From Candidatus Thorarchaeota archaeon (lineage in GTDB: Archaea; Asgardarchaeota; Thorarchaeia; Thorarchaeales; Thorarchaeaceae): a stretch of DNA of 64,000 nucleotides. Location of the stretch: NCBI GenBank assembly GCA_029855935.1, contig JAGSHN010000016.1, positions 1-64,000 of the forward strand, in the 5' to 3' direction. A model generated the notes under the pieces. It was given only the letters and a program-made list of their open reading frames with translations, did not search any database and was not told the origin of the DNA. Position 1 is the first letter of the stretch; the number at the start of each line of letters is the position of its first letter. This document shows, piece after piece, positions 51,801 through 61,194 of this stretch. A program made the position numbers and the translations under genes.

Positions 51801-53326
51801 TCGTGGTGTCGACGGAGGTCGGCTGGACCACCAACATATCATTGAGATGCGTTGTGGACTACCCCCGCAGCATGTACTTCCTCGACTCGGCTCACGGAAC
51901 TGGTTTCGGCGCTCTTGGGTTTGGTGCCGAAGAGAGTAATACAACGAGTGCTGCTGGTCTTGGTGGCGGCGAGTCCGGTGGGGGGATTGGTTTTCCGCTG
52001 GCGGAGGTTGGATCGGAGACGACCGCACGTGTTGCAGCCGAGGACCGGTCGACAGACGAGATATCACTATCGTCGCTGTCGTCTGTTCAAGACCTCTTCG
52101 AGACCCTGCGATTCACGACCTTCTCGGGCCTCGCGGGACTCAAGCGTATGATGGGCGATGCGGGCATCGACTTGATGGAGCTACCCGGTATGGCCTTCTC
52201 AGAGGACCTCTCAATGTTTGTCTCGGGAATGGTCATTCTTCGCCCGCAGTGGGGCTTCAACTCGACGGAGATCGAAGCCATACGCGACTTCGGAAGGAAT
52301 GGTGGACGCCTGATCATCGCAGGCGACACACCCGAACGCGCAAACCTCACCTCTCTGAACGAGGTACTGAGTCAGTTTGGGTACGTAATGAACGGGACAC
52401 ACGATGCGGAGAATACGACAGAGGTGGCGGCGGACTCTCTGCTCGGTCACGGGGTTGACTGTGTATGGCTCGGTGGCGGTACCTTCATCCAGAATAATCA
52501 GTCGTTTGGACAGGTCTTCCTCGGGGGTCGACCTGTCATACTCCTTGATGAGAGTCGTCCTGAGGTGGCACTCTTCGGTTCCTCTAGGCTGTTTCTCAAT
52601 AGCCACCTCAACGAGTGTAACAACTCGATTCTATTTCGCAATCTGATTGAATATCTGCTCACTAACACACTCTCGTGCGAAACAACGCTTGCCGAGAATA
52701 CGACATCATACCCTGTCGGCAGGAGTGTGTTCCTGAACCTGTTGGTTCGAGACTACTATGGGCGTCCTGCGAACGATCTGACCGTGGTCATCGTGTTCCA
52801 GCTACCAAACGGCAGTGACGCGTACTTCTATGCCGGCTTCGTGGAGAATGGTCTCTACTCGTCCCAGTTTGCCCCGAGCTACTGGCGCGATGAGGGACGG
52901 ATAAACGGGATATTCCTCATCCTGCGAACGGAGGACTACGCGGGAACCTTTGCGAGTATCAGCTTCTCCTTCTATCGACCCCCCACCAATCCGCAGCCGA
53001 CCAGCGGTGGCAGGGTACTCACCATGCCACAGATTGCGACAATCACGGGAGTAGGCGTCTTTGGTGCAGTCACGGTCGGCCTGGCGTGGAACCGGGCCCG
53101 AAGACGAAGACGGCTGAGAGTCCCCATAGTCGACGAAACACTCGCGCAGGACATTGACAACATGCTCAACCAGCTACTGGCCGCCTTCGTACAGATTGAG
53201 GAACTGATCCGGCAGCCTGGGATGGAACGTGTCGAGAAGGTGGAGACAATCCGTGGGATGATGGACCTCCTGCATAGAGCCCTTGAGGAGTTTGAGAGAA
53301 TAAGTGGGAGGATTGGCGGTGTCTGA
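48869..53326 (+). CDS. Membrane-anchored S8 (subtilisin-like) protease homologue lacking the catalytic serine
   Basis: A 1,485-residue protein. A signal peptide (residues 1-40) and an inhibitor-like segment (45-130) precede an S8 domain at about 150-445. The catalytic Asp (V-L-D-T-G-I-D, D185) and His (L-G-H-G-T-F-V-A-S, H228) are kept. Where the family has G-T-S-M-A-x-P, this protein has D-T-T-A-A-A-A-G (residues 423-430), and the oxyanion Asn is Asp (A-A-G-D-D-G, D322). Then come about 650 residues of beta-rich outer domains, a Gly-rich linker near 1030, a GATase-like fold (R-N-G-G-R-L-I-I-A-G-D near 1150), one membrane helix near 1385-1405, an R-R-R-R-R stop and a cytoplasmic coiled coil. 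Most likely a binding or scaffold protein. It starts 7 bases after the ATPase gene. Confidence 0.85.
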   Translation: MRSRPSSHLTSSAYTCAALMLLVMVALSGTVSVPVVASVTGSMAHSDVLPQRPVDKIDPRLLNLSDPSEPVNVLVKYRDEIGAVKAASAIETISRIGELRQVYDSLSMASVRIVAGDLPRLARERVVTKIWADEPVHIMSQYPPACSAPSSQGSDNYAPLIDQLGARQLWEQGYNGTGVVVAVLDTGIDFTHPDLDDFDDNESTLDSKVTAYASFVEADTLPVDILGHGTFVASVIGGTGNKSAGLYAGVAPGVSLLAAKVTLGGMLTVPSWVVSGIEWACSRGADIIVIPFNTFGAPGDAISEAVRWAAERGVLVIAAAGDDGPDYLTIMSPGGSREALTIGAYDSQTGTIPSFSGRGPSFEMMAKPDLVAPGVGIVGAKVGAGLSQAGFGGFDLSSVGEISTIVGGTSVGEAIDDYYVIADTTAAAAGVVAGAAAILLQAFDRATPIVVGNVLRDTAHHLPYGANDAGAGLVDLPAAFSYLSKMQSPVEPRIRTTGTPLLATGIVVADSDGATTTALLSSYGTMVAVLRTTDDNTTSIHLMMGTLSLRWNNLDPISLMMFDVEREMHQVYTSSPPDGYSRYVGVISYEDTVFVILVVEAYNLTLTTTQPLTGFKITPIVLNLGQEPITNVSLFLSYSLDLFLDGRDDHGKYALNNQEVFAYGQSEDYENFYFGFNSSRPFGAFEVGNSSDIGDHVTADNLTGSTTFDGTVGLAARWDFGEIAPTETSNVTIVLGFGDNRTMLDASIDMLWSLKPSPQFRQQGDLMVVSADIPRVVSPGQTYHSSAIVMNVGVDPSPVVAAMIVGNVNSSTSGTLFSSFWSEDELAPFHAIRLDAEWTPEHAGIFSVAWVTAPTVASAISLFVSPATTLLASGAGLLDDFLVRDVFVGTPLPSTSVFPRTLPCAPFDLRFPGDFGMFGFMLTTTVPLGNLTIQKYGNATEWGNFSLTPAESVDGYYNFSLIAFVPIITMDGYHESDFVVSTEVGWTTNISLRCVVDYPRSMYFLDSAHGTGFGALGFGAEESNTTSAAGLGGGESGGGIGFPLAEVGSETTARVAAEDRSTDEISLSSLSSVQDLFETLRFTTFSGLAGLKRMMGDAGIDLMELPGMAFSEDLSMFVSGMVILRPQWGFNSTEIEAIRDFGRNGGRLIIAGDTPERANLTSLNEVLSQFGYVMNGTHDAENTTEVAADSLLGHGVDCVWLGGGTFIQNNQSFGQVFLGGRPVILLDESRPEVALFGSSRLFLNSHLNECNNSILFRNLIEYLLTNTLSCETTLAENTTSYPVGRSVFLNLLVRDYYGRPANDLTVVIVFQLPNGSDAYFYAGFVENGLYSSQFAPSYWRDEGRINGIFLILRTEDYAGTFASISFSFYRPPTNPQPTSGGRVLTMPQIATITGVGVFGAVTVGLAWNRARRRRRLRVPIVDETLAQDIDNMLNQLLAAFVQIEELIRQPGMERVEKVETIRGMMDLLHRALEEFERISGRIGGV

Positions 53327-54317
53327 GGAGGCAGAGGGACCCCCGGTCCAGAGGGACATTGAGGTGCGGCACCTCAAGGTGAGGTTCGGCCGGTTCTACG
53401 CACTCAGAGGCGTGTCCTTCTATGCCAACAAGCGCGAGTTCCTCGGAATAATCGGTGCCTCGGGTGCTGGAAAGACAACCGTCCTGCGTGTCCTCACCGG
53501 CCAGGTCAAGCCCACCTCGGGGAAGGCGTACGTCAGTGGCTACGATGTGACGAAGCGCCGCGACCTGATCAGCCTGCTTGTGGGGTACGTGCCCCAGATT
53601 GAGCACCTGAGTCTGTACTTCGACTTCAGCGCGCTACAGAACGCACAGTTCTTCGGTCGATGCTTTGGGATGCGCCCGCCGGAGATTGAGGAGCGCGCCC
53701 GCAGCATCCTCACGATTCTCGGCTTCGACGAGGAGTTGATGACGAAAAAGGTCTCCCGCCTGTCCGGCGGCGAGAGGAAGAGGGTGTCAATCTGTCTGGG
53801 CCTGATACATAATCCTCCCGTTCTGCTTCTCGACGAGCCCACGACCGGTCTTGATGCTCATCTCCGACACGAGACGCTCAACTATCTAAAGGAGCTGAAC
53901 TATGAGTTCGGCACCACCATGGTGATAATCAGTCACGACTTGGAGATCGTGGACTACTGCTCAAGGGTCGTCCTGCTTGAGAACGGGCTGGTCAGCCAGT
54001 TTGGAACGCCTCAGGACCTGATTGCAAGCCTGCCGGGTAAGGGTGAGAGCCTGAAGCTTGTTCTCTCTGCTCTCAACCCCACAATCGAGGAGCGAGTTCT
54101 CAGTATACCTGGTGTGAAGTACGCTGCGAACGCGGGTCGGAACACACTGAAGCTCTTCCTTGACGATCCAGCTGAGAATATGCTTCCGATAGTAAGACAT
54201 CTGAACGAGATGAGAATCCCCTTTGAGGAGGTGTCACTTGTTGAGGCCGACTTCTTCGACTACTTTCAGGTGAAGCCGTGGAAGAAGTCCCAAGAAACAG
54301 GAGAGAGTGCCGTATGA
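53319..54317 (+). CDS. Second ABC transporter ATPase
   Basis: A 332-residue DrrA-type ATPase: Walker A G-A-S-G-A-G-K-T-T, signature L-S-G-G-E-R-K-R, Walker B V-L-L-L-D-E-P-T-T-G-L-D, switch histidine in I-I-S-H-D, and a C-terminal regulatory domain ending V-S-L-V-E-A-D-F-F-D-Y-F. The GTG at 53319 overlaps the protease-homologue stop by 8 bases and follows GGGAGGA. The next gene overlaps by 4 bases (ATGA). It lacks the 245-residue N-terminal domain of the first ATPase, so the two may form an asymmetric heterodimer on the single permease. Confidence 0.9.
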   Translation: MSEEAEGPPVQRDIEVRHLKVRFGRFYALRGVSFYANKREFLGIIGASGAGKTTVLRVLTGQVKPTSGKAYVSGYDVTKRRDLISLLVGYVPQIEHLSLYFDFSALQNAQFFGRCFGMRPPEIEERARSILTILGFDEELMTKKVSRLSGGERKRVSICLGLIHNPPVLLLDEPTTGLDAHLRHETLNYLKELNYEFGTTMVIISHDLEIVDYCSRVVLLENGLVSQFGTPQDLIASLPGKGESLKLVLSALNPTIEERVLSIPGVKYAANAGRNTLKLFLDDPAENMLPIVRHLNEMRIPFEEVSLVEADFFDYFQVKPWKKSQETGESAV

Positions 54318-57300
54318 GACCACAGTACTTGTTCATTACAGTCATAGCTGTCTGCGTCATTCTGACAATCGGGGCGCCGCAGAGCCGCCATCCCGTTGCG
54401 GCAGATATGCCGCTAGGAGTGGCCCCTGCAGTCCCATCCGCGCTAGCACCCTATCATGTCGCTCTCGTCTGGTCGAACAATACAGGCTCTCAGGTCGTGG
54501 ATGTCGTCATCGACAACTTCGATGCTGATGTGTACCTTGAGACTGCAGTTGTAACACAGAATGGCTCGCTGTTCCTCTTCGACCAAGATGGATCGAGACT
54601 AGGTAGTCTCTCTCTCGGGGCGACGCCGTACGAGGTCATCGCTGTCGATGCTGATGGCGTGGGAACATCCGAGATTGGTGTGGCCACATCTGCTGGTGCA
54701 CTTGTGGTCGATGGTTCCCTCACTGTGGTCACAAACATCACCCTTCCTGACGCAGCCCACACAATTGCGGCAGTGGCACTCGACGGTTCAACTCCTGATG
54801 AGCTGGTGATGGGTTGTGACGATGGCCATCTCTACGCGTATGGCGTCAACGCGTCTCAGCTGTGGAACTACACGTCAAATGCAGCGGTCCGTCTCTTGGT
54901 TGCGGGCGATGTCGATGGTGACTCCGAGGACGAGATGCTCATCGCCTCATCACTGCGTCTACTCTCACTCGTCGACGACACTGGCGCTGAGGTCTTCAAT
55001 CAGACCTATCCCTACTCGATCAAATCACTGGCAATCGGTGATCTTGTGGGCACCGCGCAGCCGGAGCTGGTGACAGGCGACTCGGGAGGCAGAATTCGCG
55101 TACTGATGGCGAATGGTACACTCATCACCACACTGACCGAGGCCGACTCTGTCACCGTACTCGCTGTTGGCGAGCTTGTCACTGGGGCTGGGTCAAGAGT
55201 TGTGGCAGGTCTTGCCGATGGTGAGATGCGCGTGTACAATGGCAGCCTCTCACTTCTGTGGAATGTGACGGCAGTAAACAGTGTGCGCACCATCACACTT
55301 GCGGACATAGGCGGACAGACGAACAATCAGATACTGATGACGGAGGGCGATGTTGCTCACATCTACAACGCAACAGGATACTCTATCTACGAGCAGACCC
55401 TTGTTGGCCTCTCGGGTGCGGTCGCGGTCGGCGACCTCGATGGGGATGGTGCCAGCGAGTTTGCTCTGGGTCTCTCCTCGGGAGCTATTCAGGTCTACGG
55501 ACGTGACTCAGACCGGGACCGTCTCGCTGATGCACGAGAGACGCTGATTGAGGGCACGGCATGGAACGACCGGGACACGGACGATGATGGCCTCTGGGAC
55601 GGGGACGAGGTACTCGACTATGGTACTGACCCGTTGAGCCCAGACACGGACTCCGATGGCCTGACGGACTTTCAGGAGGTCATCACATACGGGACGGACC
55701 CAAACGATCCCGACAGTGATGGCGACAATCTGACGGACTATCAGGAGGTCTACCTTGGAACGGACCCGAACCGTCGTGACTCGGATGGCGACGGACTGAC
55801 CGACTTCGAGGAGAACAACATCACAAGGACCGACCCACTTGTGACCGACAGTGACGATGACGGAATCAACGACGCTCAGGACGACAACGACGGTGATGGG
55901 CTGACAAACCTGCAGGAGGTACGGATCACTCACACAGACCCGAACGATGTGGACTCAGACGGTGATGGGACATCGGACTACTATGACGATGAGGATGGCG
56001 ACAACCTCGCAAACTGGAAAGAGATCTCCGTGGGTTCCGACCCACTCGACCCCGACTCGGATGATGACGGTCTGCTCGATGGAGAGGAGGTAAAGACGTG
56101 GAAGACCTCCCCTCTTCAACAGGACACCGATGGCGATCAGCTCACGGACTTCGAGGAGGTGCGCATCGTCCACTCCGACCCCCTGTCCTCGGACGGCGAT
56201 GACGACGGGCTGAGCGACTATGACGAGTACGTCACGTACGGCACGCTACCGCTCAATCCCGACACCGATAATGACTCCCTCCTTGACGGCGAGGAGGTCA
56301 ACACCTATCATACCAATGCCACGAATCCCGACACAGATGGTGATGGAATCAGTGACGGGGACGAGGTCCTCGTCTGGAGGACCGATCCCAATACGAATGA
56401 CACCGACCTCGACGGACTGTCTGACTTTGACGAGATAACAGTGTATCATACTAATGCTACACTTGTGGACACGGACGGTGACGGTCTTGACGACGGTGCG
56501 GAGATTCTCACGTGGCATACAAATGCCACCTCGGTCGATACTGATGGTGATGGCATTCTTGACAAGGACGAGGTGGACCGCTATCCCACATTCAATGCCA
56601 CCAACGCTCACACATTCAATGCCACTGTGAACGACTACGACTGGGACTCGGACGGTGACAGGCTCACAAACGGGCAGGAGATATACCTCACACGGACCGA
56701 CCCGCTAGAGGCTGACACCAATGCGGACGGGACGACAGACGACCTTGAGGACTCCGACTTGGACGGACTGACCAACTACGACGAACTCTTCATCACGCAC
56801 ACAGAACCGCGGACGCCTGACACCGATGGCGATCAGGTCAAGGATGGCGATGAGGTGAACGTCCTTGGCACCTCACCACTGGACACAGACACGGATGATG
56901 ACTCGATCAGCGACTATGACGAGGACTTTGATGGCGACGGACTGTCGAACGGTGTCGAGCTCTACAAGACCAACACGGATCCGCTTGACACCTATACACA
57001 CGGAGTGGGCCAGCCACGCGACGACCAGTATGACGGTGATGGTGACGGTCTTCCCAACTGGTTCGAGGTCGAACGGACAGGCACCGACCCTCTGTACAAC
57101 GATACAGATGATGACGGTGTCCTTGATGGCTATGAGGACCTTGACAACGACAATATGACCAATCTCGAGGAGTTGGCGGCACACACTCTACCGCTTGACC
57201 CTGACACTGACAATGATGGTCTCTCTGACTGGGAGGAGACACAGCTGTCGCACACCGACCCGCTTGACCCTGACACCAACGACAATGGTATTTCAGACGC

Positions 57301-60300
57301 GCAGGACGACGAGGATGGCGACGGGCTCACGAACCTTCAGGAGATCCGCACGTATGGTACCAATGCCACATTGTGGGACACCGACGGTGATGGGTTGCGT
57401 GATGGACTTGAAGTCGACGTTGGACTGAATGCCACCAACGTTGACACCGATGGTGATGGTCTCTGGGACGGCTATAGGGACGCTAATCATAATGGCAGGT
57501 ACGATAAGGGCGAGATTGGTGAGGATGTTGATGGGGATGGCGTCGTCGACCCTGGGGAGACCGACCCGCTCAACAGCGACACCGACAATGACGGTCTTGA
57601 GGATGGAAGGGAGGTCCTCATTGGTACCGACCCGCTCGACCCCGATGTCGACAATGACGGCCTGCTTGATGGCGAGGAAGTCGACACGTACGGCTCTTCC
57701 CCGCTGCTAAACGACACAGATGGCGATGGACTCGACGACTACACTGAGGTCAGGGTGACGGAGACCGACCCGACCGACCCGACCACTCACGCTGGCGTCT
57801 CTGACTACGACTACGACTCAGACGGTGATGGTCTGACGAATGGCGCAGAGATTGATCAGTACGGCACCTCGCCAGGCGATATGGATACTGATGACGACGG
57901 TCTGTCGGACTACGATGAGGTTGTTGTATACGACTCTGACCCGCTTGCAAACGACACCGACGGGGATGGTGTCGATGACTTCAAGGAGGTCCAGTACGGT
58001 TCTGACCTCAACAAGAGGGATACAGACGGCGACGGTCTGGATGACTATGTGGAGATCGAGCTCCTGGGGACCAATGCGACACTGTACAGTACCTACAACA
58101 ACGGCACATCCGACTTCGACCTCGATCTTGATGGTGATGGTCTGAGGAACGGTGTTGAGATCTACGGCTATGGCTCCAATGCTACCAACCCGGATACAGA
58201 TGGTGACGGTCTCAACGACTATGTTGAGGTGAAATTGGCCGGGACCTCTCCGACCGATCGAGACACAGACGATGACGGTCTCTCAGACTACGACGAGTAC
58301 ACAGTGTACGGGACATCCCCTGTGAGGGTGGACACAGACTCAGACGGTCTAGACGACCGCTACGAGATCTCCATATCTCTGACTTCGCCACTGAAATGGG
58401 ACACCGATGGTGACCAGTTGAGCGACTACGACGAACTGAACACATACGGTAGTGATCCGAACTCTGCTGACACCGACGGTGACGGCATCAATGACAAGAA
58501 GGAGATTGATCTTGGCACTAATGTCAACTCCAATGATACCGACGGAGATGGTCTGAGCGACTGGGAGGAATGGAAGGTCTACGGTACCGACCCGACAGAG
58601 GCCGATGAGGACAACGACGGCCTGAACGACAAGGAGGAGATAGAGTACGGCACAGATCCACAGAACCCGGACTCGGACTTTGATTCTCTCACCGACGGGG
58701 AGGAGGTCAACACGTACGGCACCTCCCCGACTGATGCGGACACCGATGATGACAAGATAGCCGACAATGACGAGATCTGGAACAGTCATACCTCCCCCAC
58801 CTCGGCCGATACCGACGGTGATGGGATCAGGGACGACCTCGATGACGAGGATGCCGACGGGATCAACAACTTCCTCGAGATCTACCTCTACGAGACCAAC
58901 TGCACTCTCTTCGACACTGACGGTGACGGTCTTGGTGACGGTTACGAGATCTTCACCAGCAAGACTGACCCACGCTCTGCAGACACCGACGGAGATGGTC
59001 TCGGGGACTGGGAGGAGCTGTTCAGATACTTCAGCAATCCAAACAGCCTCGACACTGATGGCGATGGCCTGAGCGATGGTGATGAGGCGCTCACATATCA
59101 CACGCTTTTGAACAACACGGACACAGACGGTGATAGTCTGAGTGACTATGACGAGATCAAAGTCTTTGAGACTGATGCTCTACAGTGGGACACTGATGGC
59201 GATGGTCTCTCTGATGGCGACGAGCTGAACAAGTTCAACACCGACCCGCTGGATGCTGACACCGACAATGACCTGCTCACAGACTATCAGGAGATTGCCC
59301 TCGGCACGGACGCGAGGGACAGTGACACAGATGACGACGGGCTGACAGACTATCAGGAGAATAACCAGACGCTCACGGATCCGTTGCGGTACAGCACGCA
59401 GGACAATGGCATCTCCGATGCGGACTGGGATATGGACAATGACACGCTGACCAATCTGCAGGAGATCAGCCTGACAAAGACCAATCCACGGCTGAATGAC
59501 ACGGACGGTGATGGTATCATCGACGGTGCTGACGATGAGGACCGAGACCTTCTGACAAACTATCAGGAGTGTGTCCTGACCAAGACCGATCCACGCGACA
59601 AGGACACAGATGACGACGGTGTATCAGACTACAATGATGATGAGGACGGAGACGGGCTCAGCAACGGCGCAGAAGTATGGGACTATCTCTCTGATCCCCT
59701 CAAGACCGACACTGATGGGGACGGACTCAATGACTATGATGAGGTGATGACCTATCTGACGCAGGTCCGTAATCCTGATACTGATAATGACCTGCTCCCG
59801 GATGGCGACGAGGTCCACGAGTACGGCACGTCGCCGCTCTTGAACGACACAGACTCCGACTCGCTGTCCGACTACGAGGAGGTCTTTCTCACGGACACAG
59901 ACCCGACGAGGAACATGACCCACAGTGGCATACTCGACTCAGAGTGGGACTCTGATTACGATGGACTGAGCAACTACGTCGAGCTGCGGGTCTACAACAC
60001 AACACCTCTCGACCCCGATACCGATAACGATGATCTGCTCGATGGTGAGGAGGTCCAGCTGGGAACAGACCCGCTGAACAGTGATACCGACAACGACTCC
60101 CTGCTTGATGGTCTGGAGGTTCGACAATACGGCACCTCACCGCTTCTGAACGACACAGATGGTGACGGACTGTCTGACTGGCGCGAGGTGACGGTATTTC
60201 ATACCAATGCAACGGCCGTCGACACTGATGGCGATTGGCTCTCAGACTATGATGAGGTCTACGTGTACAATACCGATCCCAATGATCCCGATGATGACGG

Positions 60301-61051
60301 CGACGGTGTCACAGACTATGACGAGGTCATCACCCATGGCACCGCACCTGACAAGAGCGATACGGATGATGACAGACTGACCGACTACTTCGAGATCATG
60401 GTCTCACTGACTTCGCCGACGAACAACGACACTGATGGTGACGGGCTCAGTGATGGTGATGAATACCTCACGTATCATACAAATCCCAATTCCCCTGACA
60501 CGGACGGCGACGGTCTCAACGACCTCTATGAAGTACAGGTGGGACTCAATCCTCTGTCGGCGGACACTGATGGCGACTCTCTACCCGACAACATCGACTT
60601 TGACCCCCGCACCCACGTTGGTTACTATATCGCGGCGATCGCGAGCGGGTTCGTAGTTCTCGGTTCCGTCCTAGTCTATGCCCGGCGGAGGCGTGCTGTC
60701 GAGGAGTATGTCACGGAGGCCGAGCCGGCCAGTCCGGGACTGCTACCGGGTATGGAGGTCGCAGTGGAGTACAAGATCCGTGGTGGCAAGGTCGTCTTTG
60801 GGGTGGCAGTCCGCAACGGCTCGGAGATCACAATGCAGAACGTCCATATTGTGCTCGGCATTCCTGATCTCACCGACGCCATCAAGAGCCAGCTGGTCGG
60901 GACAATCGAACCGGGCAGTTTCTCTGTGGCTGAGATCGAGTTCGAACTCGAGCCTGGTGCAAAGGGCGAGCTTGTTGGAATGGTGGAGTATGATACGGAG
61001 GACGGCGAGCATCACGTGATCAACCTTCGTCCAGTGGAGATAATCGCGTAG
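54314..61051 (+). CDS. Giant thrombospondin type 3 repeat surface protein with beta-propeller and membrane anchor
   Basis: A 2,245-residue protein. In order: signal peptide (residues 1-30); about eight FG-GAP-like blades (40-400, e.g. V-A-V-G-D-L-D-G-D-G-A-S-E-F) forming a probable beta-propeller; a run of thrombospondin type 3 repeats (about 400-2095) of the form D-T-D-G-D-G-L-S-D-Y-D-E, spaced about 18-25 residues, each able to hold calcium; one membrane helix near 2105-2125 with an R-R-R-R stop; and a cytoplasmic beta-sandwich of about 110 residues. Inference: a calcium-stiffened stalk. ATG 54314 overlaps the ATPase stop (ATGA), so it is made with the transporter. Confidence 0.9.
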   Translation: MRPQYLFITVIAVCVILTIGAPQSRHPVAADMPLGVAPAVPSALAPYHVALVWSNNTGSQVVDVVIDNFDADVYLETAVVTQNGSLFLFDQDGSRLGSLSLGATPYEVIAVDADGVGTSEIGVATSAGALVVDGSLTVVTNITLPDAAHTIAAVALDGSTPDELVMGCDDGHLYAYGVNASQLWNYTSNAAVRLLVAGDVDGDSEDEMLIASSLRLLSLVDDTGAEVFNQTYPYSIKSLAIGDLVGTAQPELVTGDSGGRIRVLMANGTLITTLTEADSVTVLAVGELVTGAGSRVVAGLADGEMRVYNGSLSLLWNVTAVNSVRTITLADIGGQTNNQILMTEGDVAHIYNATGYSIYEQTLVGLSGAVAVGDLDGDGASEFALGLSSGAIQVYGRDSDRDRLADARETLIEGTAWNDRDTDDDGLWDGDEVLDYGTDPLSPDTDSDGLTDFQEVITYGTDPNDPDSDGDNLTDYQEVYLGTDPNRRDSDGDGLTDFEENNITRTDPLVTDSDDDGINDAQDDNDGDGLTNLQEVRITHTDPNDVDSDGDGTSDYYDDEDGDNLANWKEISVGSDPLDPDSDDDGLLDGEEVKTWKTSPLQQDTDGDQLTDFEEVRIVHSDPLSSDGDDDGLSDYDEYVTYGTLPLNPDTDNDSLLDGEEVNTYHTNATNPDTDGDGISDGDEVLVWRTDPNTNDTDLDGLSDFDEITVYHTNATLVDTDGDGLDDGAEILTWHTNATSVDTDGDGILDKDEVDRYPTFNATNAHTFNATVNDYDWDSDGDRLTNGQEIYLTRTDPLEADTNADGTTDDLEDSDLDGLTNYDELFITHTEPRTPDTDGDQVKDGDEVNVLGTSPLDTDTDDDSISDYDEDFDGDGLSNGVELYKTNTDPLDTYTHGVGQPRDDQYDGDGDGLPNWFEVERTGTDPLYNDTDDDGVLDGYEDLDNDNMTNLEELAAHTLPLDPDTDNDGLSDWEETQLSHTDPLDPDTNDNGISDAQDDEDGDGLTNLQEIRTYGTNATLWDTDGDGLRDGLEVDVGLNATNVDTDGDGLWDGYRDANHNGRYDKGEIGEDVDGDGVVDPGETDPLNSDTDNDGLEDGREVLIGTDPLDPDVDNDGLLDGEEVDTYGSSPLLNDTDGDGLDDYTEVRVTETDPTDPTTHAGVSDYDYDSDGDGLTNGAEIDQYGTSPGDMDTDDDGLSDYDEVVVYDSDPLANDTDGDGVDDFKEVQYGSDLNKRDTDGDGLDDYVEIELLGTNATLYSTYNNGTSDFDLDLDGDGLRNGVEIYGYGSNATNPDTDGDGLNDYVEVKLAGTSPTDRDTDDDGLSDYDEYTVYGTSPVRVDTDSDGLDDRYEISISLTSPLKWDTDGDQLSDYDELNTYGSDPNSADTDGDGINDKKEIDLGTNVNSNDTDGDGLSDWEEWKVYGTDPTEADEDNDGLNDKEEIEYGTDPQNPDSDFDSLTDGEEVNTYGTSPTDADTDDDKIADNDEIWNSHTSPTSADTDGDGIRDDLDDEDADGINNFLEIYLYETNCTLFDTDGDGLGDGYEIFTSKTDPRSADTDGDGLGDWEELFRYFSNPNSLDTDGDGLSDGDEALTYHTLLNNTDTDGDSLSDYDEIKVFETDALQWDTDGDGLSDGDELNKFNTDPLDADTDNDLLTDYQEIALGTDARDSDTDDDGLTDYQENNQTLTDPLRYSTQDNGISDADWDMDNDTLTNLQEISLTKTNPRLNDTDGDGIIDGADDEDRDLLTNYQECVLTKTDPRDKDTDDDGVSDYNDDEDGDGLSNGAEVWDYLSDPLKTDTDGDGLNDYDEVMTYLTQVRNPDTDNDLLPDGDEVHEYGTSPLLNDTDSDSLSDYEEVFLTDTDPTRNMTHSGILDSEWDSDYDGLSNYVELRVYNTTPLDPDTDNDDLLDGEEVQLGTDPLNSDTDNDSLLDGLEVRQYGTSPLLNDTDGDGLSDWREVTVFHTNATAVDTDGDWLSDYDEVYVYNTDPNDPDDDGDGVTDYDEVITHGTAPDKSDTDDDRLTDYFEIMVSLTSPTNNDTDGDGLSDGDEYLTYHTNPNSPDTDGDGLNDLYEVQVGLNPLSADTDGDSLPDNIDFDPRTHVGYYIAAIASGFVVLGSVLVYARRRRAVEEYVTEAEPASPGLLPGMEVAVEYKIRGGKVVFGVAVRNGSEITMQNVHIVLGIPDLTDAIKSQLVGTIEPGSFSVAEIEFELEPGAKGELVGMVEYDTEDGEHHVINLRPVEIIA
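55505..60600 (+). repeat. In-frame calcium-binding (TSP3) repeat tract
   Basis: About 5 kb of short, imperfect, in-frame repeats encoding D-x-D-x-D-G loops, roughly 70-80 by rough count. Many units differ at synonymous sites, so the tract is old rather than freshly expanded. It gives long false open frames on the other strand. Confidence 0.8.
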
Positions 61052-61149
61052 GTCCTCCTGAGCCTCTCTCCCTGCTGCGTCCTAGGTGCGAAACCTCTCT
61101 GAGCGACATGTTGCTTGGGCTCTCCACAGATTGCCTCTTCTTTGGCAAG

Positions 61150-61158
61150 AAATATAAA
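61150..61158 (+). promoter_or_regulatory. TATA box for the TPR gene
   Basis: AAATATAAA, expected transcript start near 61180, 15 bases before the GTG at 61195. The element lies inside the longer open frame, showing that the frame's first 29 codons are not translated. Confidence 0.55.
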
Positions 61159-61194
61159 CCGTGGACAACCCCTCAAGATTGGGGGCTGCCAGAG

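Noticed and set aside
58349-59101. 250-codon open frame antisense to the TSP3 gene, with several others of the same kind
   Set aside because: Asp codons GAC/GAT in the repeats give Val/Ile-rich frames without stops on the other strand; the products are repetitive mirror images with no start signals.
55505-60600. Regularly spaced repeats that might suggest a CRISPR-like array
   Set aside because: Units are imperfect, in frame and encode calcium-binding loops; there are no constant palindromic repeats or unique spacers, and no cas genes.
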